64,000 nt of DNA from contig NC_134995.1 of the NCBI RefSeq assembly GCF_050947335.1, positions 8,780,501 to 8,844,500 of the forward strand. The letters run 5' to 3'. Numbering within the stretch: position 1 is the stretch's first letter; every line of letters starts with the position of its first letter. Below the pieces are notes generated by a model. That model was not told where the DNA came from, did no database searches, and saw only the letters and a program-made list of their open reading frames with translations. This document shows, piece by piece, positions 21,471 to 32,889 of this stretch. The translations under genes were made by a program, and so were the position numbers. Source of the stretch: Megachile rotundata (taxonomy: Eukaryota > Arthropoda > Insecta > Hymenoptera > Megachilidae).

Positions 21471-22060
21471 TATTTAAACTTGGTATTCCAAATACCAAAA
21501 AAACGCGAAAGAAGGGAAATCCATAGTAACATGACCGGAATACGTAAAGAATGGCGTGCCGAAATTATTAGGGGGAACCGTGAATCGGTCATCGATCGAG
21601 AATTAATCGAGTCCCAAGTTTTCTCGTTTACCGGGACACTGAAACTTGGCGAGGAAGTGTACGCGCCGAACACGACAGACATCCGGCGAATATTCTCCCA
21701 GAACTCGATGCCCCTTCGGTTTTTAAATTCGGCTCGAACCGCCAACTTTTCTCATTAGATCGAGTAAGTTTTTTTCCTCCACGTCAGCCGGTTTTTCTAT
21801 CGGCCCCTCACGGATTCGATCGTTCTTTATCCGTCGAATAACGACGCTCGTTCCCGTGTCGGAATGTTTCTTCAGTTGTCGGAATCAGGTGTACACACAC
21901 AGTTGGCGTGTCGTGGCGGCACATGTGCCAGCAAACATTGAATCGTATTGTTGAAAGCGTTATTACGGCACAATGCTTCTTTCTTGAGGCGAGCCGCGCG
22001 ATGCGAAACGAGCGTTTCGTTGTCAAGGTTTGTTTGACTTATATGCTGTTTTAAAAGTGA
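21471..22060. other. Unique CpG-bearing island
   Basis: Non-repetitive. Complementary open frames of similar length (21480-21758 plus, 21470-21745 minus) and a minus frame at 21808-22026 have no recognisable domain. Candidate regulatory or conserved non-coding island. Confidence 0.38.
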
Positions 22061-22249
22061 CGTCTTCTTCTTCCGTTTTTATTCAAACATTTTGATTTTC
22101 CAATGTTAATAGAAAAACTAGAATTATTGCAGTTGATTGGAAATGTATTTGTAAGGTTTGTCTTTGGCATCGGCCATTTGCATTTGGTGCTGATTCGAAA
22201 TAAAATGGAATTACGCGTGTTATAACATAAATAGTCTGTTATGGTACTG

Positions 22250-24110
22250 TTTGACTATGTTAGTGCAGTGTCATATAAGTATATTTTAATGTACTGCTGC
22301 ATTGTTATATTGCTGTACAAGTATATTACTATTTTAGTCGGCTACTATACTACTGTACTACTATACCACTATTCCACTGTACCACTATTCCACTATACTA
22401 CTATTCTACTACACTACTATACCACTATTCCATTACACTACTATACCACTATTCCACTATACTACTATTCCACTATATTACTATACCATTATTCCACTAT
22501 ACCACTGCACCACTATAATACTATAAAACTATAACACTATACCACTGCACCACTATAATACTATAAAACTATAACACTATATCACTATATCACTATATCA
22601 CTATACCACTATACCACTTCACGACTATAATACTATAAAACTATAACACTATATCACTATACCACTGCACCACTATAATACTATAAAACTATAACACTAT
22701 ATCACTATACCACTATACCACTATATCATTATATCACTATACTACTATGCTACAATATAATGATACCGCTATTCTACTGTACTACTATAGTGCTGTACTG
22801 TACTATAGTATTCCAATATACTACTGCACTACTATACTACTATGCAAGGATGTTATTGAACTACTATACGATTATATTACTACCCTCTTGTACTACTATA
22901 CTGTTATACTACTGATCTAGTACATTGCACTTCTGCAGTACTATTCTATACTGTTTTAATACATTACTGTATTACTATACAATCATATCATTATTTTACT
23001 ATATTATTATATTACTATACTACTATTCTATAGTACTATTATATAGTTGTAATATTAAACTGGTATATTATTATTCTGCTCTGCTATTCTGTGCTATGTT
23101 TATATACTACTGTACTACTGCACTATTACATATATCATAATTTCACTATTCTACTATTCTATTACTCTACTATTCTATATGTTACTATACCACTGTGCTA
23201 CTATAACATTGTTGCATTATTAGAATGTCACACTATTGCACTCCTGCACTATTTCACTACTTCACTGTTCCACTACTTCAGTATTCCACTGTTCCACTAT
23301 TTCACTATTTCACTGTTCCACTACTTCACTATTCCACTGTTCCACTATTTCACTATTTCACTATTCCATTATTGCACTATTTCACTGTTCCACTATTCCA
23401 CTCTTCCACTATAATAGCATTCTACTGTTCTTTTCTACTATTCTACTATTTTACCATATCACTATACAAATACTCTACTATTGTCTTCCACTATTCTACT
23501 ATTATACTCCACCACTATATTACTATTCTACTGTTCCATTACTCTACTCTTCTATCACACCGCTAGATTACTATTCTACTGTTCCACCATTACACTATAC
23601 TACATGATCACTATGCTCCTATACCGCTATTCCATTATCATATCATTTTACCATTCTATTATTATACTACTCCACTAGTGCACTACTGTTCTATTATATT
23701 TTTATACTACCATTATACTATACTACATGGTCACTATGCTACTATATTATTCCACTATCATACAATTTTACTGTTTTATTACTATACTACTCCACTAATG
23801 CACTATTGTTCTACTTTACTTTTATGTTACTATAATACAGTACTGCAATACTGGTACTTTGCTATTCTGCTTATGTTGCTATACTACTATACTCCTGTTT
23901 CACTATATTGCTACTATAGTTACATTATACAACTACACGTGCTGTCATATCATTTTACTTCCTATTTCAATACTATTCTATTTGATTTCATATATTTAAT
24001 ACTCAATACTATATTCACTATTGAATTATACCATTGTACTAGTATTTCAATATTGAATTATACCATTATACTAGCATTTCAATATTGAATTATACCATTA
24101 TACTAGTATT
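22250..24110 (+). repeat. 8-bp minisatellite (CACTATWC)n, about 1.85 kb
   Basis: Units such as CACTATAC, CACTATTC, TACTATAC, CACTGTTC and CACTATTT follow with an 8-bp period, clearest at 22350-22740 and 23230-23410. The 3' part is more degenerate. Long plus-strand Tyr/Leu/Thr-rich frames (22241-22534, 23091-24088) are artefacts of the repeat. Confidence 0.93.
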
Positions 24111-24179
24111 TAACTATACTAATTTATCTATCCAACTTTGAAGTACCACCATGCTCCTCGTAATAAAGCAATAAGCAAA
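24111..24179. other. Short unique spacer
   Basis: Nothing recognised. Confidence 0.4.
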
Positions 24180-24425
24180 TGGAAAAAATCGGCTATGTTA
24201 AGGGAGAATCTGGAATCCAGGGTTGTGCAGGGAGCGTAGTTCGCGATGGGGTGCAGGTGGGTGCCGGGTCGCGAACACGGTGGGGTGGATATACGGCCAT
24301 TGTATGTAGGTCAGGCGAGAGTGTTGGCCCCTTTCGCCTTGACACAAACACAGGTTATATGGATCCCGGTTTGGGTCAGGTTACCGATGCGCGGAACTCT
24401 TGAAATTCTACCAGCTGAGCACAAC
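24180..24425 (-). mobile_element. GC-rich block, possible tRNA-derived SINE remnant
   Basis: The reverse complement of 24407-24423 reads TGTGCTCAGCTGGTAGA, close to a tRNA internal promoter A box (GCNNAGYNGG). About 245 bp of GC-rich sequence follows on the minus strand. No convincing B box (GGTTCGANNCC) was found at the expected distance and no cloverleaf folds by eye, so this is at most a decayed SINE. Short open frames across it (24179-24403, 24246-24593 plus) are unrecognised. Confidence 0.25.
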
Positions 24426-24599
24426 ATAACACACATACACACTCCCGCTGAACGACCGTTTTATTTCAACGAACAATATGTCCGATTAACCGCGTTGACC
24501 TTGAAACGTTCAGTTAACCTGTTAACCGAATCATTTCTTTTATCTGCCGCCACATCTGAAATGTTACTTTTTATTACAAATATTTTGTGTTGAAAAATA
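24426..24599. other. Short unique spacer
   Basis: Nothing recognised. Confidence 0.4.
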
Positions 24600-25345
24600 T
24601 TTTTGACTAAAAATAATATTTCTATGCAAATCAAAATATTTTCTAAGTAACAAGTTTTTATATTATAAAACTTTTTAATTAAATTTTGTAGTAAATTTGT
24701 ATATTCACTTACATGAAAAATGGGACGAATTATAAGTTAAATAATAAGTGATTGTAAGTAATTGTTGTTACTAAAAAATAATATTTCTCATGAAATAATA
24801 GTGTTGTTTATTAAATAGTATCGACATAATATTTCCTGTAAAATCTTTCTTACTAAATAAAATATAGAACAAAATATTTTTTATTACAAAATTAAAAAAA
24901 TATAGAATCAAATATTTTTTATTAAAAAATTTAAAAAATGTATTAAAAAATATTTTTTACTAACAATAATATTTCTTCACAAACCAAAATATTTCCCAAG
25001 TAACAAATTTTAATGTCACAAAATCTTTGCATTAAATTTTGCAATAAATTTGTATATTAACTTGCATGAAAAATAGTACAAATTGTAAGTTAAATAGTAA
25101 GTAATTGTTGTTACTAAAAAATAATATTTTTCATGAAATAATAGTATTGTTTATTAAATAGTATCAACATAATATTTCCTATAAAATCTTTTTTACTAAA
25201 CAAAAAATTAAATAAAATATCTTTTACTAAAAAATAAAAACATTTTGTATTAAAAATATTTTCTACAAAAAATATTTGTCGACAAATAAAAATATTTCCC
25301 AAGAAACAAATTTTTATACCACAAAATCTTTGTATTTTAATAAAT
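24600..25345 (+). repeat. 343-bp tandem duplication with partial third copy
   Basis: ATTGTTGTTACTAAAAAATA recurs at 24761 and 25104 (343 bp apart). Long matching text lies on both sides, and a third partial copy starts near 25260. The unit itself contains AAAATATTT sub-repeats. Confidence 0.88.
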
Positions 25346-25935
25346 TAATTTTCATAAGAAATAATAAAAGTAAACAGCAAGAATACGAACCTTAATATTC
25401 GTAAAAACGAATTCAGCCTAGTGAAAACCGCATTAACTTCCATCCGACTGCCAGTAGCTATCGTTATTCAATCGTCCCTAAACGTTTCCACCGATAATCA
25501 TCCGTCGAGTCGGCAACAAAGCCGCAAAAGTTTCAATTAAAGCGTCAGCCCCTTGTCGAGAGTTAATTAAGCGCGTCTCTCTGTCTTCGCTCCGTTTGGC
25601 CGCCTCTGAAACGGATTTGCCGCGGCTCGAAAAGAAAAACCAGCTCGATTATCCATGCATTATTCCACGCACCAGTCACGGTGCAATATCTTTTGCCCGG
25701 TTGGCGGGGAACGGAAAGGAGAGAGGAAAAAAAAGAGTATGGAGCTCGTGTTGATTTAACCTTGACACGAAGTCACGCCAAAAATCAAGCGCGATCGTTA
25801 AAGGCGGAGAGAGGCTGGTCGAAATGAAATTCAGACGATAAAAATTCTTGCGGCAGGTGCGCCGTGCGCTGCGCAACGAAATCAAAGAAACGTGACCAAT
25901 CGATTGTACCATACTTTTTTTCATTTACTAATCAT
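25346..25935. other. Unique CpG-bearing island with TTAATTAA
   Basis: A compact CpG-rich stretch (about 25430-25900) with the homeodomain-type palindrome TTAATTAA at 25563-25570. A minus-strand open frame (25676-25924) is unrecognised. Candidate enhancer. Confidence 0.42.
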
Positions 25936-26495
25936 TTTGTACTCTAATTTTCTACATAGACATGTCGGCTGAGTTTTTTAGGGTCGGTGACTTTTCTGGT
26001 ATTTAGGTAAAGGGGAGCTTTTATGGACATTTTTAATAAAATTCAAAATTTTTAGATTTGATCATTATTCAAATTTTAGACATTTGCAAATTTTTGCTCA
26101 TTTAAAATTTCACTTTTGGTATGAATTACTAAGTTTTAAGAATTGCATGTTACTTTGCAAAATTACATTTATTATGTGTTATACACTCAAGATTTTTTAA
26201 TTTTAAGAAACTTTGAAATTCTACTACCTTTGAACTCAGAAAAATTACCTATATATGATTTTCTATATAAACATATCTCATTAAAAAGAAATGACAAAAA
26301 TATAAAAAGTACTCATCTTAAAAATACATACATATACATTAAAGAGACAAAGCAATAATATTCATTAACACCCAATAATATTCCTTAACATGAATAAAAA
26401 ATTTTTTACATATAAAAAAGAAAGAAATCTGATGAAAATCGTTTGGTGGAAGAAATGATAGGATATAAGGTGTCTTTCAAAAAGATGTTCGTTCG
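25936..26495. other. Unique AT-rich segment
   Basis: No gene recognised. A splice-like AG|GTAAAG at 26006/26007 is described separately. Confidence 0.4.
25989..26012 (+). promoter_or_regulatory. Candidate recursive-splicing site
   Basis: CTTTTCTGGTATTTAG is followed directly by GTAAAG, so an acceptor and a donor abut with no exon between. The pyrimidine tract is moderate and the donor differs from GTAAGT at two positions. Confidence 0.22.
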
Positions 26496-26865
26496 ATCGA
26501 AAGACGTTATAGAGCGACACAGAGTCGTCAGGTGAACTCGGCCCGGTGACCAGCACCCCAACGACCCACAAACCACCCCCGACAACTGGAACGCTGACCC
26601 AGTTAATACACCTGTAGAAACAGTGCCAACACTCCCGTGTCCACGGATGTCGACGCATGACCCTGTGCATATCCCTAGGAACGGCTGCAATTCCGTTCTG
26701 CACGCAACACGCGAATCCTTTTGTTATACGACCGCGTTATAGTCGTTCTTTATCGCTCCTATGCAACTAACTATGCCTTTGATCACCTTGAAGTTCACCG
26801 AATTTGATGCTTATCGTGGACTAGGGTCAATGGATTTTAACGAGCTTTGATGTATAGGTATTTAT
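26496..26865. other. GC-bearing unique island
   Basis: GC-rich at about 26510-26710. Overlapping minus-strand frames (26365-26703, 26406-26690) have no recognisable domain, and their C-terminal half runs into AT-rich DNA. Not called as a gene. Confidence 0.35.
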
Positions 26866-27200
26866 GGAGAGGTTATTGTGGAGGGTATGTGGAGGTTATG
26901 TGGAGGTTATGTGGAGGTTATGAGGAGGTCATGTAGAGGTTATGTAGAGGTTATGTAGAGGTTATGTAGAGGTTATGTAGAGGTTATGTGGAGTTTATGT
27001 GTAGGTTACGTAGAGGTTATGTAGAGGTTATGTAGAGGTTATGTGGAGTTTATGTGTAGGTTACGTAGAGGTTATTTAGAGGTTATGTAGAGGTTATGTG
27101 TAGGTTATGTGGAGGTTATGTGTAAGTTATGTAGAGGTTATGTATGGGTTACCTAAAGATTATGTATATGTTTTTTATAGGTTATGTGTAGGTTATATAT
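26866..27200 (+). repeat. 11-bp minisatellite (GAGGTTATGTA)n
   Basis: Clean 11-bp units at about 26880-27150 with GTGTAGGTTAC variants. A block of GTGGAGTTTATGTGTAGGTT is itself duplicated. Confidence 0.93.
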
Positions 27201-27345
27201 ATGATTTACTATTGCTATTTATTTATTGGAGAGATGGGAAGCATTTTGTGCATGAGTTACTGATCATGACAGTCGACGTCCATAATTTTAAATAATTAAA
27301 CAAGCAATTTGTGTGTGAGATTGAGGAAGTTTTTTATTTTTGTTT
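27201..27345. other. Short unique spacer
   Basis: Nothing recognised. Confidence 0.4.
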
Positions 27346-27990
27346 ATTCTAAAAATTTCCTAAAGTCCCAAAATTCTGGGAAATCCCAAACCCTCTAAGT
27401 CCCAAAATTCCAAGAAATCCAAACCCTCCAAATCCCGAAATTCCAAAAATTCCCTGGAGTCCCAAAATTCTGAGGAATCCTAAGCTCTCTAAGCCCCAAA
27501 ATTCCCAGAAATCCCAAATTCTCCAAAACCCAAAATTTCAAGAAATCCCAAACTCTCTAAATCCCAAAATTTTAAGAAATCCCAAACTCTCTAAATTCCA
27601 AAATTCCCAGAAATCCCAAACTCTCTAAATCCCAAAATTCCAAGAAATCCCAAACTCTCCAACTCCCAAAATTCCCAGAAGTACCAAACTCTTCAAATTC
27701 CAAAATTTCAAGAAATGCCAAACTCTCCAAATCCCAAAATTCCAAGAAATCCCAAACTCTCTAAATCCCAAAATTCCCAGAAATCCCAAACTCTCTAAAT
27801 CCCAAAATTCCCATAAATTCCAAACTCTCCAAATCCCAAAATTCCCATAAATTCCAAACTCTCCAAATCCCAAGATTCCCAGAAATCCCAAACTCTCCAA
27901 ATCCCAATATTTCAAGAAATCCCAAACTCTCCAAATCCCAAAATCCCTAAAATTCCAAAAAATCCCGAAAATCCAAAAGTCCCAAATTTC
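27346..27990 (+). repeat. 34-bp tandem repeat, about 17 copies
   Basis: Units of AAATCCCAAAATTCC, (A/C)AGAAATCCC and AAACTCTCT repeat every 34 bp with substitutions. The minus-strand frame at 27625-27915 is an artefact. Confidence 0.92.
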
Positions 27991-28770
27991 ATGCCAAAGA
28001 AATCCTTCCCGTCACAACACGACCCTAGTAAAACGCGTCCATAATCCACCAGTGTATCCCAACCCCTGAAAGTTCCGCTTTAACTCCCTCTCCCGAGAGC
28101 GTTTGTAATTAAAAAAAGAAAAAAAGCGGGCGGTACAGCCGGTATCTCGGATCTCCATTACGGGGGATTAATTAAATTATCCGTCGTTGAATCTTCCGGC
28201 AAGATTATGACATATTATTCGCGTGCAGATGACACTCTCCGAGTGTATCCGATCCCGGTTGCCTTAAGAGGATCCTTTTCCCCGGGAAGAAAGAGAGTCT
28301 TGAAACGAGGCAGAGGACGAGCAAGTAACTCGTGATGTACGAAGTAAAACTGGCAGACAGAGACATGGCCCAGTTCGGACTTGGCCTGTCCAAGGTCGTG
28401 CCTCGCGAAAAGATAATTACGTATTTAGGTCAGACAGACGGATATCTGCACGGCTCGGCCATGATACGGATAGTAGGCTGAAACTACGTGCACGTATCAT
28501 TCGCCTATTAATTCTGATACACTGAATATTTTCTGCTATCTTCGCGCCAGCCTATGCGATCAAATGTTAGCCGGTAATTGAAGCCGAGATTTATACGCGG
28601 ACGAGCTAAATGCCGGATCGCGGCGTTCAAGGACTGCCATACACGAATGGTATATGAGAAAATAATAAGGCTGCGATAAGGCTCTTTAATCTTCTCGCCA
28701 TTTTCCTTGGAATGGTGGATTCTTAGCGGAACCTAAAGATGACACTGCATTGGAAAACACCTTCAGATTA
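27991..28770. other. Unique CpG-bearing island with TTAATTAA
   Basis: Long non-repetitive island with TTAATTAA at 28168-28175 and CpG-rich text at 28190-28640. A minus-strand frame (28205-28393) is unrecognised. Candidate conserved non-coding element or enhancer. Confidence 0.42.
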
Positions 28771-29555
28771 TTAGATGGGACACCACGGGTCTGGAGACTG
28801 TGAAGGAGGGTGATAGGGTGCAGCCATTTTCTTTTCTTTAACCCCTTGCACTGTTTGACAAATCTGAGACACTTCTGTTTTTTGAATTTTCGAAATTCAT
28901 TGTTTCGTTAAATTTTACATGCATCCGTAAATTTTTAAAAAAATATACTCTTTTAGTTTTTTATTTCTTTTGCACCTTTTCGCTGTACCTTCTCGCACCC
29001 GTACCCTGTCAAAATATTCCAATTTTTCAAAAGCTAACATTTATTTATTAATACAAATTGAAATACTATAAACACTTGTAATGTTTTAAACTTACGTTTG
29101 TTATTTAAAATAATTTTTGAAAAATGAATTTCAAGAAATTATACAACAGAAGATTAAATAATTGAAACGTTTATAGCGTGTTGAACAAAGGCTTAAAGGT
29201 TTAATGAATTATTCTCTCGGTTCGAAAAACAAGCTTTGACACAATCGAATTGTTTATTGATATCAATCCGAAGTGTCTCATTAACATTTCGAGAGTCATT
29301 AACGTGAACTGCGGAGGCAAAAGAATGTTTAAATACTTTGGAGCAGTTCTAAAGCATCTCTAATACCACGAGTCACTATCAAATATTCATCGGGTTACAA
29401 GGTTACTTCAAAAGACTTTTACATCGTGATTGTCGTGCTTTATCTTGACGCTAAGCTACCTTGAAAAAAGTGATTCTGCTTCGTTACTGAGTGTGCTATT
29501 AAGCTTAAGTTGGATTCACATTCACAGCTACAGAAGTTTTCATTTTTTTCAATAG
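28771..29555. other. Unique, mostly AT-rich segment
   Basis: GCAGCCATTTTC at about 28820 matches a YY1/Pho-type core. No gene or repeat seen. Confidence 0.4.
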
Positions 29556-30470
29556 CTCTCAGTTTTTAGACTTCTGAATTTTTCAATTTTTGGACTTTTA
29601 AATTTTTGTATTATCGGACTTTTCAATTCTTTAATCTTTGGACTTTTCAATTTTCCATTTTTCGACTTTTCAGTTTTTCAATTCTGGGTCTTTCCAATTT
29701 TTCAATTTTTCAGTTTTTCAATTGTTCAATTGTTCAATTTTTCAATTTTTCAATTTTTCAATTTTTCAATTTTTTATTTTTCAATTTTTCAATTTTTCAA
29801 TTTTTCAATTTTTCAATTTTTCAATTTTCCATTTTTCCATTTTTCCATTTTTCCATTTTCCCATTTTCCAATTCTTCCACTCTTTACTTCTTTAATTCTT
29901 TAATTCTTTCATTCTTAAAATCTTTAACTCTTCAACTCTTCAACTCTTCAACTCTTCAATTCTTCAATTCTTCAACTCTTCAACTCTTCAATTCTTCAAC
30001 TCTTCAATTCTTTAACTCTTCAATTCTTCAACTCTTCAATTCTTCAGTTCTTCGATTCTTCAATTCTTCAATTCTTCAACTCTTCAATTCTTCAGTTCTT
30101 CGATTCTTCAATTCTTCAATTCTTCAATTCTCTTAATTCTTCAATTCTTCAATTCTTCAATTCTTCAGTTCTTCAATTCTTCAATTCTTCAATTCTTCAA
30201 TTCTTCAATTCTTCAATTCTTCAATTCTTCAATTCTCTCAATTCTTCAATTCTTCAATTCTTCAGTTCTTCAATTCTTCATCAGTTCTTCAATTCTGCAA
30301 TTTTTCAATTTTTCAATTTTTCAATTTTTCAATTCTCTCAATTCTCTCAATTCTCTCAATTTTCACAATTGTCACAATTGTCACAATTCTCTCAATTCTC
30401 TAAATTTTCTCAATTGTGACAATTTTGTCAATTCTATTTATTTTGTCGATTGTCTAAATTTTGTTAATGC
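29556..30470 (+). repeat. 8-bp arrays (CAATTTTT)n, (CCATTTTT)n, (CAATTCTT)n
   Basis: Successive homogeneous blocks share one 8-bp period: CAATTTTT at about 29690-29825, CCATTTTT at 29828-29870, CAATTCTT/CAACTCTT at 29925-30290, and CAATTCTCT-type at the end. Phe/Asn/Ser-rich plus-strand frames (29606-30136, 29638-29895) are artefacts. Confidence 0.95.
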
Positions 30471-30985
30471 CTCAAATAAATATGTAACATTTACATAATA
30501 AGCATATGTGTACCAAAAACAAGTCCATACATATAAACGAAAATATTTACCAAAAACCCGATACGATTAAAAGCTCCACAATTTTCTTGAAAATCAGAGC
30601 AGAGAAAAGTGTTGTGCAGTGGCAGCGTTTGCGGACAGGGTTTCACCTTCACAGTTGACTCCCGTTCCAAACCGCAACGTAATTTCCCGTCGAAGCTTCT
30701 CCATCGGTCTTCGTGGTTGCGTTCAAGGTCGAACCGTGGTGTCTGGCTTGGTTCCCCTGGCTCGGTGTCCGCTGCAGCGAAACACATCCCTGGGAAAATC
30801 GGGAAAGCGGCTCCGACATCGATGCTTTGCTCCGGTTGGACAACTCGATGACTTTCGCGACAGAAACTCGAGCGGCTGAATCTAAACTCCGCTGCAGTCC
30901 TCGATTGTTCAGGAATTCGCAAGGCCTTTGGTCAAGGACGAGCATAAATCCGCTACGACTGGTAGTAAACTGAATTTTCGGATTC
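30471..30985. other. CpG-rich island with several overlapping open frames
   Basis: The sharpest GC-rich island in the intron's middle (about 30590-30970). Five frames of 80-143 codons are open at once (minus 30491-30922, 30649-30945; plus 30609-30851, 30619-30879, 30713-30973). None resembles a family I know. Simultaneous openness on both strands is expected in CpG-rich, stop-poor DNA, so no gene is called. It could be an alternative non-coding exon, an enhancer or a decayed insertion. Confidence 0.35.
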
Positions 30986-31395
30986 GATCTGCGACGATAT
31001 GCTGGGTTGTACTTTTTTGGGGAAATTTAATTTTTTAACTATTTTGTGGTGGAAAGTTTTGTTTATGGATTTTGAATGATAGGTATGAAGTTAGAGGGTT
31101 AAATAGATAGGTATGGATTAATTGTATTGAGTCAATATTGGGTTAATAATATGCTGATTATTTGAACGTTCAGTAATAGATCGTTCAGTGGCTGCTCGCT
31201 AAATGACCGCGGGATATTGCTCCGCTTCGTATTGACCGCTTCACCGTAACTTTGGTGAATTAAACGATGAACAAAATAAGCAATTGTTTTTTGGAATTGA
31301 AGCTTTCAGAAGACTCGAATTTAACAAATTTCTGAATAGTCAAATCCCCAAATTCTCAATTCCTTAACTGTCTAATGCTAAAGTCCCTAACTTGC
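30986..31395. other. Unique segment
   Basis: AT-rich with a small CpG-bearing patch at 31170-31260. From about 31320 it grades into the next repeat. No gene seen. Confidence 0.4.
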
Positions 31396-31860
31396 GAGAC
31401 TTCCAACTTACTAAATTCCTAAATCTCTGAATCTCTGAATCTCTGAATCTCTGAATCTTTGAATCTCTAAATCTATAAATCTATAAATCTCTGAATCTCT
31501 GAATCTCTGAATCTCTGAATCTCTGAATCTCTGAATCTCTAAATCTATAAATCTATAAATCTCTGAATCTCTGAATCTCTGAATCTCTGAATCTCTGAAT
31601 CTCTGAATCTTTGAATCTCTGAATCTCTGAATCTCTGAATCTCTGAATCTCTGAATCTCTAAATCTCTAAATCTCTAAATTTCTAAATCTCTAAATTTCT
31701 AAATCTAAATTTCTAAATCTCTAAATCTCTAAATCTCTAAATCTCTAAATCTCTAAATCTCTAAATCTCTAAATCTCTAAATCTCTAAATCCCTAAATCC
31801 CTAAATCCCTAAATCCCTAAATCCCTAAATCTATAAATCTATGAATCTCTAAATTATCAA
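31396..31860 (+). repeat. 8-bp microsatellite (GAATCTCT)n / (AAATCTCT)n / (AAATCCCT)n
   Basis: Strict 8-bp period throughout. The variant order (GAATCTCT runs, an AAATCTATAAATCTAT insert, GAATCTCT runs) is itself repeated before the array switches to AAATCTCT and then AAATCCCT. Confidence 0.96.
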
Positions 31861-32059
31861 ATCTCCAAAGTCCCAAATCCTCAAGTACCCAATATTAAAA
31901 TACCTAACTTGCTGTATCAACTTCCTAAATCCCTATACCCTAACTACTCACATTCCCAAATCCCCCAATTAATATCTCCAGCTCCCTAAATCAAATTCCC
32001 CCACAACCCATAAATTTCCCACTTTCCAAATTTCAATAAACCTTACACCTTGTGCCAAT
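31861..32059. other. Degenerate C/A-rich tail of the preceding array
   Basis: CCCTAAATC-like words persist without clear period. Confidence 0.45.
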
Positions 32060-32480
32060 TCACAAGAACATAAATTCGTCATTAAATGAGTCCGCCATAA
32101 CTTAACTGCATCTGCGTTCTAATTAGTGGTTATAATAGCGGCGGTAGACCTACCAGCCAACCTCATTATTATAAACATACTAGTTTTATGATGGAAACAA
32201 TCCTTGACAGTATACACAAGTTTCTTCTCGTCTGCAACGAAACGTTACATAACTGCTCGAATACTATTTATAACCCTAAACTTTCCCGTCTTATTTATCG
32301 TCGATCGGTGCGCGACAAAGTTTTGTCTAGCCCATTAAGGACATAAGCGAACAAGTTATTACTGGGCCGTTGTATGAGATCAGCAAGTTGATCGTCCTCT
32401 TTATGTGATAGTCTGGCAAATTAAGAATACGCTATTTAATCGGAGATTTATTTATGGACATGTAGCTCTTTCTCGACTAG
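32060..32480. other. Unique island
   Basis: Non-repetitive, CpG-bearing in parts (GCGGCGG at about 32140, CGTCGATCGGTGCGCG at about 32300), with TAATTAG homeodomain-type words. Candidate regulatory island. Confidence 0.38.
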
Positions 32481-32889
32481 AGCATGGGTCTGGGTGGATT
32501 TTGGGTTTAATAGTGTTAGACACACTTATGTTCAGAACGTATATATTTATTTTACTTCATCTATATACTGTTATATGAGTACTTTATATTGTATACTGTT
32601 ATATGTGTACTGCATACTCTATGCTGTATGTATACTCTATATATGTATATATGAATACTGTTTTGTTATTTTGAAATTTAAGAATGGCACTGTTTCAGTA
32701 TACTCTTTATTCTAAGCGAAATGAAGGCTATGTTCAGTAGAGTTTAACAGACAGAGAAAATATTTATTCAACTCTACAGTTGAGTAACCTGGAACAATGT
32801 GCATCCTGCTAAATATGCAAATACCTTGTAAAATAGTCTTACAACACAAAATTATGTAGACCAAAGTATTATGACAGTTATACGTTAAT
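32481..32889. other. Unique AT-rich segment
   Basis: Contains a short TATACT/TGTATAC-rich patch (about 32535-32660). No gene seen. Confidence 0.4.

Noticed and set aside
22241..24088. Several Tyr/Leu/Ser-rich plus-strand frames, superficially membrane-protein-like
   Set aside because: Products of the CACTATWC octamer array.
26365..26703. 112-codon minus-strand frame with a hydrophobic stretch
   Set aside because: No recognised family; half of it runs into AT-rich DNA; a second minus frame overlaps it.
29606..30136. 176-codon Phe/Asn/Ser-rich frame
   Set aside because: Translation of the CAATTTTT/CAATTCTT octamer arrays.
30491..30973. Possible nested gene in the CpG-rich island
   Set aside because: Five frames are open on both strands together, none is recognisable, and no splice or start context favours one.
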